Shown: positions 54,781-64,000, counted from the stretch's first letter. The stretch: DNA of 64,000 nucleotides from Alphaproteobacteria bacterium (GCA_025924715.1 JAICHV010000007.1:1-64000), one strand, 5' to 3'. A program made the numbers and translations. Notes: generated by a model not told the origin, from the sequence alone.

Positions 54781-55860
54781 ATGGACAAGATCGAGACCGG
54801 GGCGGCGCCCGACTTCGCCACACGTCACGCCATGCGCTTCGAAGGCAGCGGCGGGGAATATTTCAAAATCTGGATCGTCAATCTTGCGCTGACGCTGCTG
54901 ACATTGGGCATCTTCAGCGCCTGGGCCAAGCTGCGCAACCGGCGCTATTTTTACGGCAACACCTATCTGGAGCAGCACAGTTTCGATTACCACGCCTCGC
55001 CCTGGCGGATCTTGTTGGGACGGGTGATCGCCCTGGCGCTGCTGCTGGGCTATTCGCTGACCGCGTCGCTGGCGCCCAAGGCGGTTTTCGGCTGGGCCCT
55101 TCTGTTTGTGGTGGCACTGCCCTGGCTGGTCAAATCCAGTCTGCGCTTCAACGCCCGCAACACAAGCTACCGCAATATCCGCTTCGACTTCGGCGGCACG
55201 TATGGGGGCGCGTTCAAGGCCTATGTCCTGTGGCCCCTCCTGGCGGCGATTACGCTCTTCACGACTTTTCCGCTGAGCCACAGAGCGCGGGATTATTACA
55301 ACATCAACAATCATGCTTTTGGCGGAAAAACTTTCGAGGCCAAAATTCCCGCCGGCAGATTATACCTGATTTATCTGGTGGCGCTGGTCGGGCTGGTTTG
55401 CGCCCTCGGCATCGTAATAACCATGGCGGTGTCGGCGGGCCTGGCTGCCGGTTTCAAGCCCGGTGGCCATGGCGTTCCGCCGGTCACCGTGTTGGCGCCC
55501 GCCATCATCACGACCAGCGTTCTGTATGTCGTCATGCTGCTATTCCTCACCGTGTTCGTCAGCACCCTGACCTTCAACCTGGCGCTCAACAACACAAGGC
55601 TGGGCGACAACCTCCAACTGGAATCGACGCTGTCGCCTTTCGCCATGGTGTGGATCGCCGCCAGCAATCTGGTGCTCATACTCTTGACCCTGGGATTGTT
55701 TTATCCCTGGGCGCGGGTGCGCCAATTCCGGTATGCGGCGACCCATCTGGCCGTCATCGGCAGCGCTGACGCGGGCGCCTTCACCTCCAACTTTGACGGC
55801 CGCCAGGGCGCGATCGGAGAGGAGATCGCCAGCTTCTTCGATATCGATTTCGGGCTCTGA
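54781..55860 (+). CDS. DUF898 (YjgN-like) membrane protein
   Basis: RFEGSGGEYFKIWIVNLALTLLTLGIFSAWAKLRNRRYFYGNTYLE and a second half-repeat LVLILLTLGLFYPWARVRQFRY. Confidence 0.88.
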   Translation: MDKIETGAAPDFATRHAMRFEGSGGEYFKIWIVNLALTLLTLGIFSAWAKLRNRRYFYGNTYLEQHSFDYHASPWRILLGRVIALALLLGYSLTASLAPKAVFGWALLFVVALPWLVKSSLRFNARNTSYRNIRFDFGGTYGGAFKAYVLWPLLAAITLFTTFPLSHRARDYYNINNHAFGGKTFEAKIPAGRLYLIYLVALVGLVCALGIVITMAVSAGLAAGFKPGGHGVPPVTVLAPAIITTSVLYVVMLLFLTVFVSTLTFNLALNNTRLGDNLQLESTLSPFAMVWIAASNLVLILLTLGLFYPWARVRQFRYAATHLAVIGSADAGAFTSNFDGRQGAIGEEIASFFDIDFGL

Positions 55861-55862
55861 GC

Positions 55863-56873
55863 TTGCAGGCGGCCGGCCAATATTTCCTGCCCGGTTCCGC
55901 CCGCTATGTAGAAGCGGCGCTCGAGGCCGATGGCGGGTCGCTGCGCGTGTGCGGGGCCGACGGCGCCGAACTCGACACGGCGCCGCGCACCCAAGTGCGC
56001 GCCACCTCGCGGCTGGGCCGGCTGACCCGCAAGCTCGACTTCCCCGGCGGCGGTCGCTTCGAAACGACTGAGGACGATGCCATCGACGCCATGCTGCAAG
56101 GCGGCGTGCTGCATCGGTTGGAAAAATCCTGGCGCGCGGTTCTGGCCTCGGTGGTGGCGGCGGCCGCGGCTGTGGCCTGGTTTGCTTTCTACGGCGCCCC
56201 TCTGGCCGCCGATCAATTGGCGCGGCATACGCCGGCGTCGATCTCGATCTTCATGACCGGACAGGCGCTTTCCACCCTCGACGGACGCGTTCTTCTTCCG
56301 ACCAAGCTGGACGCCTCGGCTAGGGCCCGTGCCCAGGCATTGTTCGACAAAGTGGCGGCCAGAGAGGGGCATCCCGCCGGCGCCTATCGGCTGTTGCTGC
56401 GCAACGCGCCGGTCATCGGCCCCAACGCCTTTGCCTTTCCGGATGGCCGCGTGGTGCTGACCGATCAATTGGCGCTGATGATCGCCAAAGACGCGGAACT
56501 GGAAGGCGTGTTCGCCCATGAGATGTCGCATGTCAATCATGCCCATACGTTGCAGCGGGTTTACCAGGCCTCACTGGTGCCGGCGGTCGTGGCCCTGATC
56601 ACCGGCGATGCCACCCAAGCCGGGCACATTGCCACTTTGATGCCCGGCATTCTGCTGCAGCAATCCTATTCCCGCGCCTTCGAGCAGCAGGCGGATGATG
56701 ACGCGGCCCGCCTTCTTCTTGGCATGAACGAGGATCCCGCCGCTCTGGCGGAACTGCTGGAACGCATGCAGAAAAAGCTATGCGGTGCTGCCGACTGCGA
56801 ACCCAGTTGGCTGGGCTCGCATCCGGCCACCGCGGAACGCGCGGCCCATTTGCGCCATCCGACAAAACTATAG
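55863..56873 (+). CDS. M48 family metallopeptidase
   Basis: GVFAHEMSHVNHAHTLQRVYQ (HExxH), SRAFEQQADDDAARLL; follows the DUF898 gene; TTG start likely. Confidence 0.85.
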   Translation: MQAAGQYFLPGSARYVEAALEADGGSLRVCGADGAELDTAPRTQVRATSRLGRLTRKLDFPGGGRFETTEDDAIDAMLQGGVLHRLEKSWRAVLASVVAAAAAVAWFAFYGAPLAADQLARHTPASISIFMTGQALSTLDGRVLLPTKLDASARARAQALFDKVAAREGHPAGAYRLLLRNAPVIGPNAFAFPDGRVVLTDQLALMIAKDAELEGVFAHEMSHVNHAHTLQRVYQASLVPAVVALITGDATQAGHIATLMPGILLQQSYSRAFEQQADDDAARLLLGMNEDPAALAELLERMQKKLCGAADCEPSWLGSHPATAERAAHLRHPTKL

Positions 56874-56925
56874 GCAATGGCGTTTGTTTCCGGCTAGTGT
56901 CCCGGCCTTTTCCGCCGAGGACATC

Positions 56926-59544
56926 ATGCGTACCGAAGAGCCGCGCGCCATCCATCTTGCCGATTACAAAGCCCCCGATTTTCGCATCACCCATGTGCAG
57001 CTGGATTTCGCGCTTCATCCCGAAGCGACGCGCGTCACTGCCAGGCTCCAGATCGTTCGCAAGACGCCGGACGCGCCGCTGGTCCTGAACGGCGAAGAGC
57101 TTAAGCTTGTCTCGGTGACGATCGATGGCCGGGCGCTGGCCGCCGGCGATTATCGCGTCGATGCCGGCAGCCTCAGCATCGCCCATGTGCCGGACCGCTT
57201 CACGCTGGAAACCGTGTGCGAGATCGCCCCGGCGCGGAACACCGCGCTGGAAGGTCTTTATCAATCGGGCGGCATGTTCTGCACCCAATGCGAGCCGCAG
57301 GGCTTCCGCCGCATCACCTATTTCCTGGACCGTCCCGACAATCTTTCGGTCTTCACCGTGCGCATCGAAGCGGACAAGGAGCAATATCCGGTCCTGCTCT
57401 CCAACGGCAATCGCGGCGAATCCGGCGATCTGGAAAATGGCCGCCATTTCGCCGTCTGGCACGATCCCTGGCCAAAGCCGTCTTATCTGTTCGCATTGGT
57501 GGCCGGCGATCTGGGCGCCATTCGCGATTCCTTCACCACCATGAGCGGAAGAGTGGTCGAACTAGTGATCTATGTCGATCACGGCAACGAGCCACGCGCC
57601 ACCTACGCCATGGGCGCGCTGAAGCGGGCGATGGCCTGGGACGAACAGGCCTATGGCCGCGAATATGATCTCGACATCTTCATGATCGTGGCGGTCAGCG
57701 CTTTCAACATGGGAGCTATGGAGAACAAAGGCCTCAACATCTTCAACGACAAGGTGCTGCTGGCCTCGCCGGAAACCGCGACCGACGACGATTATGCCCG
57801 CATCGAAAGCGTTGTCGCCCATGAATATTTCCACAACTGGACCGGCGACCGCGTCACCTGCCGCGACTGGTTCCAGTTGTCGCTGAAAGAAGGCCTGACG
57901 GTCTTTCGCGACCAGAATTTCTCCGGCGACATGCGTAGCCGCGCCGTGCAGCGAATCCAGGATGTGCGCGCGCTGCGGGCGCGGCAATTCCAGGAGGATG
58001 CCGGCCCCCTCGCCCATCCGGTGCAGCCGCAGAGCTATATCGAGATCAACAATTTCTACACCGCCACGGTCTACGAAAAAGGTTCGGAAGTCATCGGCAT
58101 GCTGAAGACGCTGGTGGGCGATGAGGCCTATCGCAAAGGGGCCGATCTGTATTTCCAGCGTCATGACGGCCAGGCCGCCACGGTGGAAGACTGGGTCAAA
58201 TGTTTCGAGGATGCCTGCGGCCGCGATCTTTCCCAATTCCGTCTCTGGTATCGCCAGGCCGGCACACCGGTGATCGAGGCCAAGGGCGCTTATGATGCGC
58301 GGGCCAAGACCTACACCCTGGATGTGACCCAGAGCCTCGCCACCACGCCCGGCCAGCCCGACAAAAAACCGATGCATGTGCCGGTGCGCATGGGACTGGT
58401 GGGCAAAACCGGCGCACATCTGCCGTTGACCTTGCAGGGCGAGAACCATCCCGGGCCCGAAACCCGGGTGCTGGAGGTGACGCAGGCTTTCGAACGTTTT
58501 GTGTTTGTCGATGTTGCCGAAGAACCCCTGCTTTCGCTGGGACGCGGGTTTTCCGCTCCGGCGCTGTTCAAGACCGCGCTGGAGCGCGCCGACCGCGCCA
58601 TCCTGATGGGCCGCGACAGCGATGCCTTCAACCGCTGGGAATCCGGACAGATCCTGGCAGCCGAGATCATGCTGGAAGTGGCCGGCACCGCCGGCACCGG
58701 CGCCCACACCGACTATCTGGACGCGCTTGGCGCGGTGCTGGACCAGGCGCATGAGGATCCCGCCTTTGCCGCCCTGATGCTGATGCCGCCCACCGAAAAT
58801 GAACTGGCGGCGCGCAAGGCCCCGGTCGATCCGGACGCCATCCATCATGCCCGTGTGGCGCTGGTGCGGGCCATCGCGGCCGCCCATGGCCCCGCCATCG
58901 CCATGCTGTATGAACATGCGCGCGACAGCGCCGATTACAGTCCGGATGCCAAATCCGCCGGGCGCCGGGCCTTGCGCAATGCCTGCCTGCGCTATCTGAC
59001 CGCGGCCGATGACGAGGCCGCGGCGGGGCTGGCCCATGCCCATTACCTGTCTGCCGACAACATGACCGACATGATTGCCGGCCTGGCGGCGCTGACGCGG
59101 ATGGAGAGCCCCTTGCGCGACACCGCCTTCACCCATTTCCACGACCGCTTCAAACAGGATCCGCTGGTGCTGGACAAATGGATGAGCCTGCAAGCCGGCT
59201 CGCCGCTGCCCGAGACCCCCGTGGCGGTGCGGGCGCTGATGCAGCACCCGGCCTTTGACATCAAGAACCCCAACCGGGTGCGCGCCCTGATCGGCGCCTT
59301 TAGCGGCAATCACCTGCGCTTCCATAGCGCCGATGGCAGCGGTTATGCGCTGCTGGGCGAAGTGATCCGCACCCTGGACCCCATCAACCCCCAGATCGCC
59401 GCCCGCCTCGCCGGGGGTTTTGAAAGCTGGCGGCGTTACGACCCCGCTCGCCAGGCGATGATGCGCCGGGAGCTGGAGGCCATCCTGGGCCTCAAGGGCA
59501 TCTCGCCCAATTTGTTCGAGATCGCCTCCAAGATGCTGGGGTGA
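56926..59544 (+). CDS. pepN: Aminopeptidase N (M1 family)
   Basis: NMGAMENKGLNIFNDK (GAMEN), VVAHEYFHNWTGDRVTCRDWFQLSLKEGLTVFRDQ. Confidence 0.96.
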   Translation: MRTEEPRAIHLADYKAPDFRITHVQLDFALHPEATRVTARLQIVRKTPDAPLVLNGEELKLVSVTIDGRALAAGDYRVDAGSLSIAHVPDRFTLETVCEIAPARNTALEGLYQSGGMFCTQCEPQGFRRITYFLDRPDNLSVFTVRIEADKEQYPVLLSNGNRGESGDLENGRHFAVWHDPWPKPSYLFALVAGDLGAIRDSFTTMSGRVVELVIYVDHGNEPRATYAMGALKRAMAWDEQAYGREYDLDIFMIVAVSAFNMGAMENKGLNIFNDKVLLASPETATDDDYARIESVVAHEYFHNWTGDRVTCRDWFQLSLKEGLTVFRDQNFSGDMRSRAVQRIQDVRALRARQFQEDAGPLAHPVQPQSYIEINNFYTATVYEKGSEVIGMLKTLVGDEAYRKGADLYFQRHDGQAATVEDWVKCFEDACGRDLSQFRLWYRQAGTPVIEAKGAYDARAKTYTLDVTQSLATTPGQPDKKPMHVPVRMGLVGKTGAHLPLTLQGENHPGPETRVLEVTQAFERFVFVDVAEEPLLSLGRGFSAPALFKTALERADRAILMGRDSDAFNRWESGQILAAEIMLEVAGTAGTGAHTDYLDALGAVLDQAHEDPAFAALMLMPPTENELAARKAPVDPDAIHHARVALVRAIAAAHGPAIAMLYEHARDSADYSPDAKSAGRRALRNACLRYLTAADDEAAAGLAHAHYLSADNMTDMIAGLAALTRMESPLRDTAFTHFHDRFKQDPLVLDKWMSLQAGSPLPETPVAVRALMQHPAFDIKNPNRVRALIGAFSGNHLRFHSADGSGYALLGEVIRTLDPINPQIAARLAGGFESWRRYDPARQAMMRRELEAILGLKGISPNLFEIASKMLG

Positions 59545-59566
59545 GGAGCGACGGCCGAGGGCCGGC

Positions 59567-59632
59567 AAAACCGTCCAGCGGACGGTTTTGAGCGACGAAC
59601 GCCGCGAGCTTGGGCGAGCGGCCGGGTGCCGA
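59567..59632 (+). repeat. Dispersed hairpin repeat, copy B (after pepN; may also act as terminator)
   Basis: AAAACCGTCC-AGC-GGACGGTTTT hairpin, then AGCGACGAACGCCGCGAGCTTGGGCGAGCGGCCGGG; tail differs from copy A at 4 of 36 nt. Confidence 0.75.
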
Positions 59633-59828
59633 CGCAAGCGCCAAAGAATTCAACCGCCATGCCTTCTCGTTGCTATCGACTGGCAAGCGGCCGCTTTTGG
59701 CCCAAAGCGGACATTGCCTAGGGACGACAATTTACGATTGTGTTAGATACAGCTAGCGCCACTGATGGAAGGCGGGATCAGCAGAAGGTGTGCAGACAAT
59801 CAGACACGCAGCAACAACGGGAACGGAG

Positions 59829-60220
59829 ATGAGGTCAGTTGTGATACCGGGCGGCTTGGGGCTCGTTGCGGCGATGTTAGGTCAGTATGTTGCGTGGGGG
59901 CTGAATGGCGGAGGAGAGGGGTGGATAGAGCCCTTTTGTTTTCACTAACGTCGTGGGTTCTCTTTCCGATCGTCTTCATTAGAGGAAGTAAAATGGCCCG
60001 TCGCGGCGAAAAATCCGCGTTTGACTGGACCCTTTTATCGGCGGCTGCCGCGCTAGATGTTCCTTTAGTAGCAATGACATTAATGGACGGCGGAGAGCAT
60101 TTTGGCCGGGCCATGAACTTCGTTCCTGCGTACGTTTATATTTGGATTCTATTATGGCTTTCCTGGCAAATTATTGCGATTAGGCCGTTTTTGCGAAGGC
60201 AGGCGCGCTCGGCGAAATAG
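59829..60220 (+). pseudogene. Small multi-TM protein gene, apparently split by a -1 frameshift
   Basis: Frame from 59829 gives MRSVVIPGGLGLVAAMLGQYVAWGLNGGGEGWIEPFCFH*; the -1 frame continues SLTSWVLFPIVFIRGSKMARRGEKSAFDWTLLSAAAALDVPLVAMTL...YVYIWILLWLSWQIIAIRPFL. Confidence 0.4.
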
Positions 60221-60286
60221 GATCGGGGTCACAGTATGAACGAACGGGGAAGCGAATTGACGTGCAATGCATGCTAGGAGTTTGAG

Positions 60287-60613
60287 ATGAGCTTGCGGTG
60301 GTTTGCGGCGCTCCCGGTAGTGGCGATTGCAGGCCCCGCTTTGTGGTTGTTATGGTCTGTGAGAGGATATCCGGCATACGAAGAGAAGGAGTCGGGGACT
60401 TACGCCGATCACTTCGTCAGAATAGATGCCTCCGGCGCCGTGCACGAACTAACCCAGGATGAGCGCGACTATCTAAACACGAGATTTCATGGGGCTGACG
60501 GGGCTCGTCCGTACATCAAAGACAGGTACTGGGAGCGGACCCCTGACGGCAAACTTCACGGGTTCTTGCTCAGAAAGCGAGTACCTCGGGGAAGTCCTAT
60601 GTTGCAGAGATAG
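60287..60613 (+). CDS. Small hypothetical membrane-anchored protein
   Basis: 108 aa, one N-terminal TM segment (WFAALPVVAIAGPALWLLW), polar C-terminal part. Confidence 0.5.
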   Translation: MSLRWFAALPVVAIAGPALWLLWSVRGYPAYEEKESGTYADHFVRIDASGAVHELTQDERDYLNTRFHGADGARPYIKDRYWERTPDGKLHGFLLRKRVPRGSPMLQR

Positions 60614-60723
60614 ATCGAATGACCGCTTTTGGGCGCAAACGATCATTGCTGGCGCCACCCTGCCATCCCGTTCCTCAGGCCAACGGGCCATTCGTAACCC
60701 GCGTTAACGCCCATGGACAGAGC

Positions 60724-60765
60724 GACTCCCTGATTCGCATAATCGATTCAAGCGAATCAGGGGAG
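60724..60765 (+). promoter_or_regulatory. Inverted repeat with four GANTC sites covering the SD of the sensor kinase
   Basis: GACTCCCTGATTCGCATAATCGATTCAAGCGAATCAGGGGAG; arms CTCCCTGATTCGC / GCGAATCAGGGGAG (one bulge); kinase ATG at 60770. Confidence 0.6.
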
Positions 60766-60769
60766 CTTG

Positions 60770-62320
60770 ATGCGGGTATTGTCCGCGCCGTTCGACGCCG
60801 CCGCCGGGTTGGGCGACGGCGTGGCGCGTCTGGCGACCCGCAATATCCGCCTCACCGTACCGATCTGCCTGGTGCTGATCTTCGGCAGTTTCGCCGCCGC
60901 CACGGCGCTGTCGATGCGGATGGACCGCAGCCATGCCTTAAGCGAGGCCGCCCTGTTCGAAAGCGCCCGGGCGCGCGATCTGGCCGCCGTGGCGGGCGCC
61001 GGCCTGGACCGCTTCGCTGCGATCGCCAGCGCCTATGCCGCCCATCCCGATACCGACCCGCAAGTACCCGGCCTCATCAACATCGCGGTGTTCGACAAGA
61101 GCGGCGCCATGCTGGCGCTGCTGCACCGGCGCAATGTTCCGTCGCCGCCACGGGCCTTTGCCGGCCCGCATATGGTCTATTCGGACGGCAAGCGGGCCGG
61201 GATCGGCTTTGCCCAAGCCGGCAAGATCATCGCCGTGACCTTCGACCCCGCCAGTTTGGCGCCCCCGTCCCTGCTTTCGCGCGCCGCCCTGCTGCTGCCG
61301 GGTTCGCCGCCCCTGGCCGGTAGCTGGCGCGCCGGCGATATGCGCAGCGCGGTGGTTCCGGGCGTCAACGGCAATTGGCCGGTCACCGCGGTGACCTTCC
61401 TGGACTCCGATTCGGCGCTGGATGCCTGGTACGGCACACTGCCGCTGTATCTGTTCGTCATCCTGGGCCCCGCCCTGGCCGGCGGATGGCTGGCGGCCTT
61501 GTTCGTGGGCGCCTTTGAGCGCCAGCAGAAAGCGGCCCATGCCATCCGCAATCTCAAATCGCTGCGTCCGGTGGAAGCCAAACTGATGGTCCGCCTGGCG
61601 GGGGCGGAGCGCGCCGCGGTCGAGGCCAGCCGCGCCAAGTCCGAATTCATCGCCCATATGAGCCATGAGCTGCGCACCCCGCTGAATGCGGTGATCGGAT
61701 TTTCCGAAGTGATCGGCGAAGGATTTTATGGTCCGCCCGGCCATCCCAAATATGTCGAATATGCCCGCGACATCGCCGAAGCCGGACGCAGCCTGCATGC
61801 CAAGATCGGCGACATCCTGGAATTCGCCAATATCGAGGCGGGGCGCTACCCGATGGCGCCCCAACCGCTCGAGCTGGCCGAGCTGCTGCAGGCCTGTATC
61901 GACGAGCAGCAGGGCCGCGCCTTTTCCCGCCGCATCGATCTCGCCTTCGGGTTCGCGGAGCCCGGCATGGTGCGCGCCGATCCCCGCGCCCTGAAGCGCA
62001 TTTTCGGCAATCTGCTGGTCAATGCCCTGGACTACACGCCGGATGGCGGCCGGGTGCGGGTCGAGATTCGGGGCAAGGGCATAACCTTGGTCGCCACCAT
62101 CGCCGACAGCGGGACGGGATTTGCCGCCAAGGAACGAGAGCGGGCAGGCCTTCCCTTCCAGCGCTTCGACCGCCCCGGCTGCGTCACCGGCGCCGGATTG
62201 GGCCTGGCCATCGCCATGGAGCTGGCGCGGCGGGTGGGCGGCGCGCTGCGCCTGGCTTCCGGCCCCGGCAGCGGCGCGGTCATGGAGTTGCGTCTGCTGC
62301 GCTACGACCCGCCCCGCTGA
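60770..62320 (+). CDS. Membrane sensor histidine kinase (PleC/DivJ-like HisKA)
   Basis: Two TM segments; SEFIAHMSHELRTPLNAVIGFSEVIGEGFYGPPGHPKYVEYARDIAEAG; N-box NLLVNALDYTPDGG; G-box GLGLAIAMELARRVGG. Confidence 0.88.
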   Translation: MRVLSAPFDAAAGLGDGVARLATRNIRLTVPICLVLIFGSFAAATALSMRMDRSHALSEAALFESARARDLAAVAGAGLDRFAAIASAYAAHPDTDPQVPGLINIAVFDKSGAMLALLHRRNVPSPPRAFAGPHMVYSDGKRAGIGFAQAGKIIAVTFDPASLAPPSLLSRAALLLPGSPPLAGSWRAGDMRSAVVPGVNGNWPVTAVTFLDSDSALDAWYGTLPLYLFVILGPALAGGWLAALFVGAFERQQKAAHAIRNLKSLRPVEAKLMVRLAGAERAAVEASRAKSEFIAHMSHELRTPLNAVIGFSEVIGEGFYGPPGHPKYVEYARDIAEAGRSLHAKIGDILEFANIEAGRYPMAPQPLELAELLQACIDEQQGRAFSRRIDLAFGFAEPGMVRADPRALKRIFGNLLVNALDYTPDGGRVRVEIRGKGITLVATIADSGTGFAAKERERAGLPFQRFDRPGCVTGAGLGLAIAMELARRVGGALRLASGPGSGAVMELRLLRYDPPR

Positions 62321-62364
62321 ACGCGGCAGGCGCTGCCTTTCGGATGGGTCGCAGGCGCAAGCAA

Positions 62365-62393
62365 AAGGGGCGGAAAGCCAGTTTCCGCCCCTT
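62365..62393. terminator. Hairpin terminator between convergent kinase and speD
   Basis: AAGGGGCGGAAA-GCCAG-TTTCCGCCCCTT, perfect 12-bp stem; T-run on the minus strand suits speD. Confidence 0.7.
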
Positions 62394-62417
62394 CAGAGTT
62401 GCTCCCGCAAATACGGT

Positions 62418-62903
62418 TTAGACGACGCCGCGCTTGTGCTCGCCGACCACGATACGGCCGGGATTGAAGGCGCGCTTGAAAACGTCCAGCGCCTTGCGAG
62501 GCTCGGCGTCGCCGCACATGAAAACGTCGAAAGCGGCATAGCCTTTTTCGGGCCAGGTGTGGACGGAGATATGGCTCTCCGCCAGCACGGCCACGCCGGA
62601 GATGCCGCCGCCTTCCTCGAAAGTGTGGAGGTGGATATGAAGCAGGGTGGCGCCGGCCGCGGTCACCGCGTCGATCAGCGCGGCCTCGATTCGCTCACGG
62701 TCGTTCAGGCCTTCGGCTTCCCACAGATCGATGATCAAGTGGCTGCCGGCATAGGACAGGCCGTTCTTGGTAATAAAGTGGTCCTTCTGGTCGTCGTTCG
62801 AAGGGGGAACGATCACCGGAACCGGATGCGCTGCCGCCCGGACCCGCGGGGCCTTTTCCTTGGGAGCTTCCTTGTTCGTCGCCACCAGATTCAGTCGAGC
62901 CAT
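62418..62903 (-). CDS. speD: S-adenosylmethionine decarboxylase proenzyme SpeD
   Basis: VLAESHISVHTWPEKGYAAFDVFMCGDAEP; Ser of ESH is the pyruvoyl precursor. Confidence 0.93.
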   Translation of the reverse strand: MARLNLVATNKEAPKEKAPRVRAAAHPVPVIVPPSNDDQKDHFITKNGLSYAGSHLIIDLWEAEGLNDRERIEAALIDAVTAAGATLLHIHLHTFEEGGGISGVAVLAESHISVHTWPEKGYAAFDVFMCGDAEPRKALDVFKRAFNPGRIVVGEHKRGVV

Positions 62904-63239
62904 TGAGCACCTACCCGTCTTGGAGTTGACACCTACGCCTTGGCCTTGTGGACTTCCGGACGCGCCTTAAAGAAGAAAGCGACGCACGGGGGTCACCCGG
63001 TCGCCGCTTTGTCCCGCTTTTTTTCTCGCGGGGTCGATTTGCAAATAAGGCCTAGCGCCCCCCCATGCAAGAAAAAATTTCCCCCAGGGCAAATTATTTT
63101 CCCCCGCCTCAGCGGCGCAGAAGTCGCCGCGAGCGCCTGTAAGGCGTCGCGCGCGCCGGTGGACTCGCTGGCCCCGCGGCCTTATACGCGCTCGCCAAGC
63201 GGCCTCGCGCCGGCTGTCACAATTGCTAAGGAAGTGTTT

Positions 63240-64000
63240 ATGGCCAAGCTCTCCCAAGTTAAGGAACGCCTGCACAAGGGCTACGCCCAGTCCATGGACG
63301 TGACCAAAGTCCTGGCCGACGAACGCAGCAAATATCAGCACATCCGCATCTTCGACACCGTCGCCAATGGCCGGGTGATGACACTGGACGATATCGTCCA
63401 GATCACCAGCCGGGATGAGAGCGCCTATGCCGACATGCTGACCCATCTGCCCATGCTGGAGCATGGCAAGGTGGAGCGGGTGATGATCGTGGGCGGCGGC
63501 GATCTGTCCATCGCCGACGAGGCCCTCAAGCACAAAGGCGTCAAGGAAGTCGTTCTTGTGGATATCGACGGCCGGGTGATCAAGCTGTGCCAAAAGCTGT
63601 TCGGGGGAATCAACGCCAAGGCCTTCAAGGACCGGCGCATGACCATCGAAGTGGCCGATGCTTTCGAATATCTGGGCCGCAAAGCCAGCAAAAACCGATT
63701 CGATCTGATCATCGCCGACCGCCCCGACCCGGTGGGCCCCGGCAAGGCGCTGTTCGGCGAGACCTTCTATGACCGCGTCAAGGGCGCCTTACGCCCCGGC
63801 GGCTACGCCACCTTCCAAACCGGGGTGCCGTTCTACCAGCCCTGGGAGATCACCGAGGCGCTCGAGGAACTGAAGCAGTTCTTTCCCCGTTCGGGTCTCT
63901 ATCTGACGGTGGTTCCGACTTATATTGGCGGCTTCATGGCGCTGAGCTGGGCCTCAAAGGGCGGCAAAGCGCTGGGCACGCCGGCCGGCCTCAAACGCGC
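63240..64000 (+). CDS. speE: Polyamine aminopropyltransferase (spermidine synthase)-like, truncated by window end
   Basis: ANGRVMTLDDIVQITSRDESAYADMLTHLPML, VMIVGGGDLSIADEALKHKGVKEVVLVDID, FDLIIADRPDPVGPGKALFGETFYD; divergent from speD. Confidence 0.82.
   Translation, partial: MAKLSQVKERLHKGYAQSMDVTKVLADERSKYQHIRIFDTVANGRVMTLDDIVQITSRDESAYADMLTHLPMLEHGKVERVMIVGGGDLSIADEALKHKGVKEVVLVDIDGRVIKLCQKLFGGINAKAFKDRRMTIEVADAFEYLGRKASKNRFDLIIADRPDPVGPGKALFGETFYDRVKGALRPGGYATFQTGVPFYQPWEITEALEELKQFFPRSGLYLTVVPTYIGGFMALSWASKGGKALGTPAGLKR

Noticed and set aside
57562-59637. 691-aa ORF on the minus strand
   Set aside because: Antisense shadow of pepN.
59940-59960. Programmed -1 frameshift site
   Set aside because: No X XXY YYZ heptamer in the correct frame and no obvious downstream pseudoknot; reported only as a likely frameshifted gene.
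62904-63239. Structured RNA or polyamine riboswitch between speD and speE
   Set aside because: The 330-bp divergent gap has A/T and C runs but no consistent stem set or known motif that I could identify.
1-64000. CRISPR array, prophage, transposase or defence island
   Set aside because: No regularly spaced repeats, integrase, transposase or phage genes were recognised; genes are mostly core metabolism.

Overview
High-GC alphaproteobacterial chromosome segment, almost fully coding. The main feature is a ~22 kb hopanoid locus (about 18130-40059): mlaA, hpnN, hpnM, ispA, ispH, hpnH, hpnG, shc, hpnE, hpnD, hpnC, hpnB, hpnA, hpnL, two tandem ferritin-like (putative diiron) proteins, hpnK, hpnJ and hpnI. 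Around it lie phoU/phoR, chpT and a CheY-like regulator, kdoO, cysQ, eipA (DUF1134), secF, tRNA-Glu(CTC), rluD, rpoH, serC-serA, a metA-like gene lacking the usual catalytic Cys, a PadR-DUF1700-DUF2807 cassette, dusB, an RND pump, dusA, a phosphoglucomutase/phosphomannomutase, cobA, DUF898-M48, pepN, a sensor kinase, speD and speE (partial). Best candidates for something undescribed: (1) the tandem ferritin-like pair inside the hopanoid operon; (2) a truncated hpnA' ORF, stitched between hpnL and hpnA by ATGA overlaps, whose 3' half is made of a dispersed hairpin repeat with a second copy after pepN; (3) four GANTC sites inside an inverted repeat that also covers the Shine-Dalgarno of a sensor kinase; (4) a perfect TTAA-N7-TTAA CtrA-like site in front of chpT. 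No CRISPR array or intact mobile element was found. Family names come from reading the translated ORFs, not from database searches.
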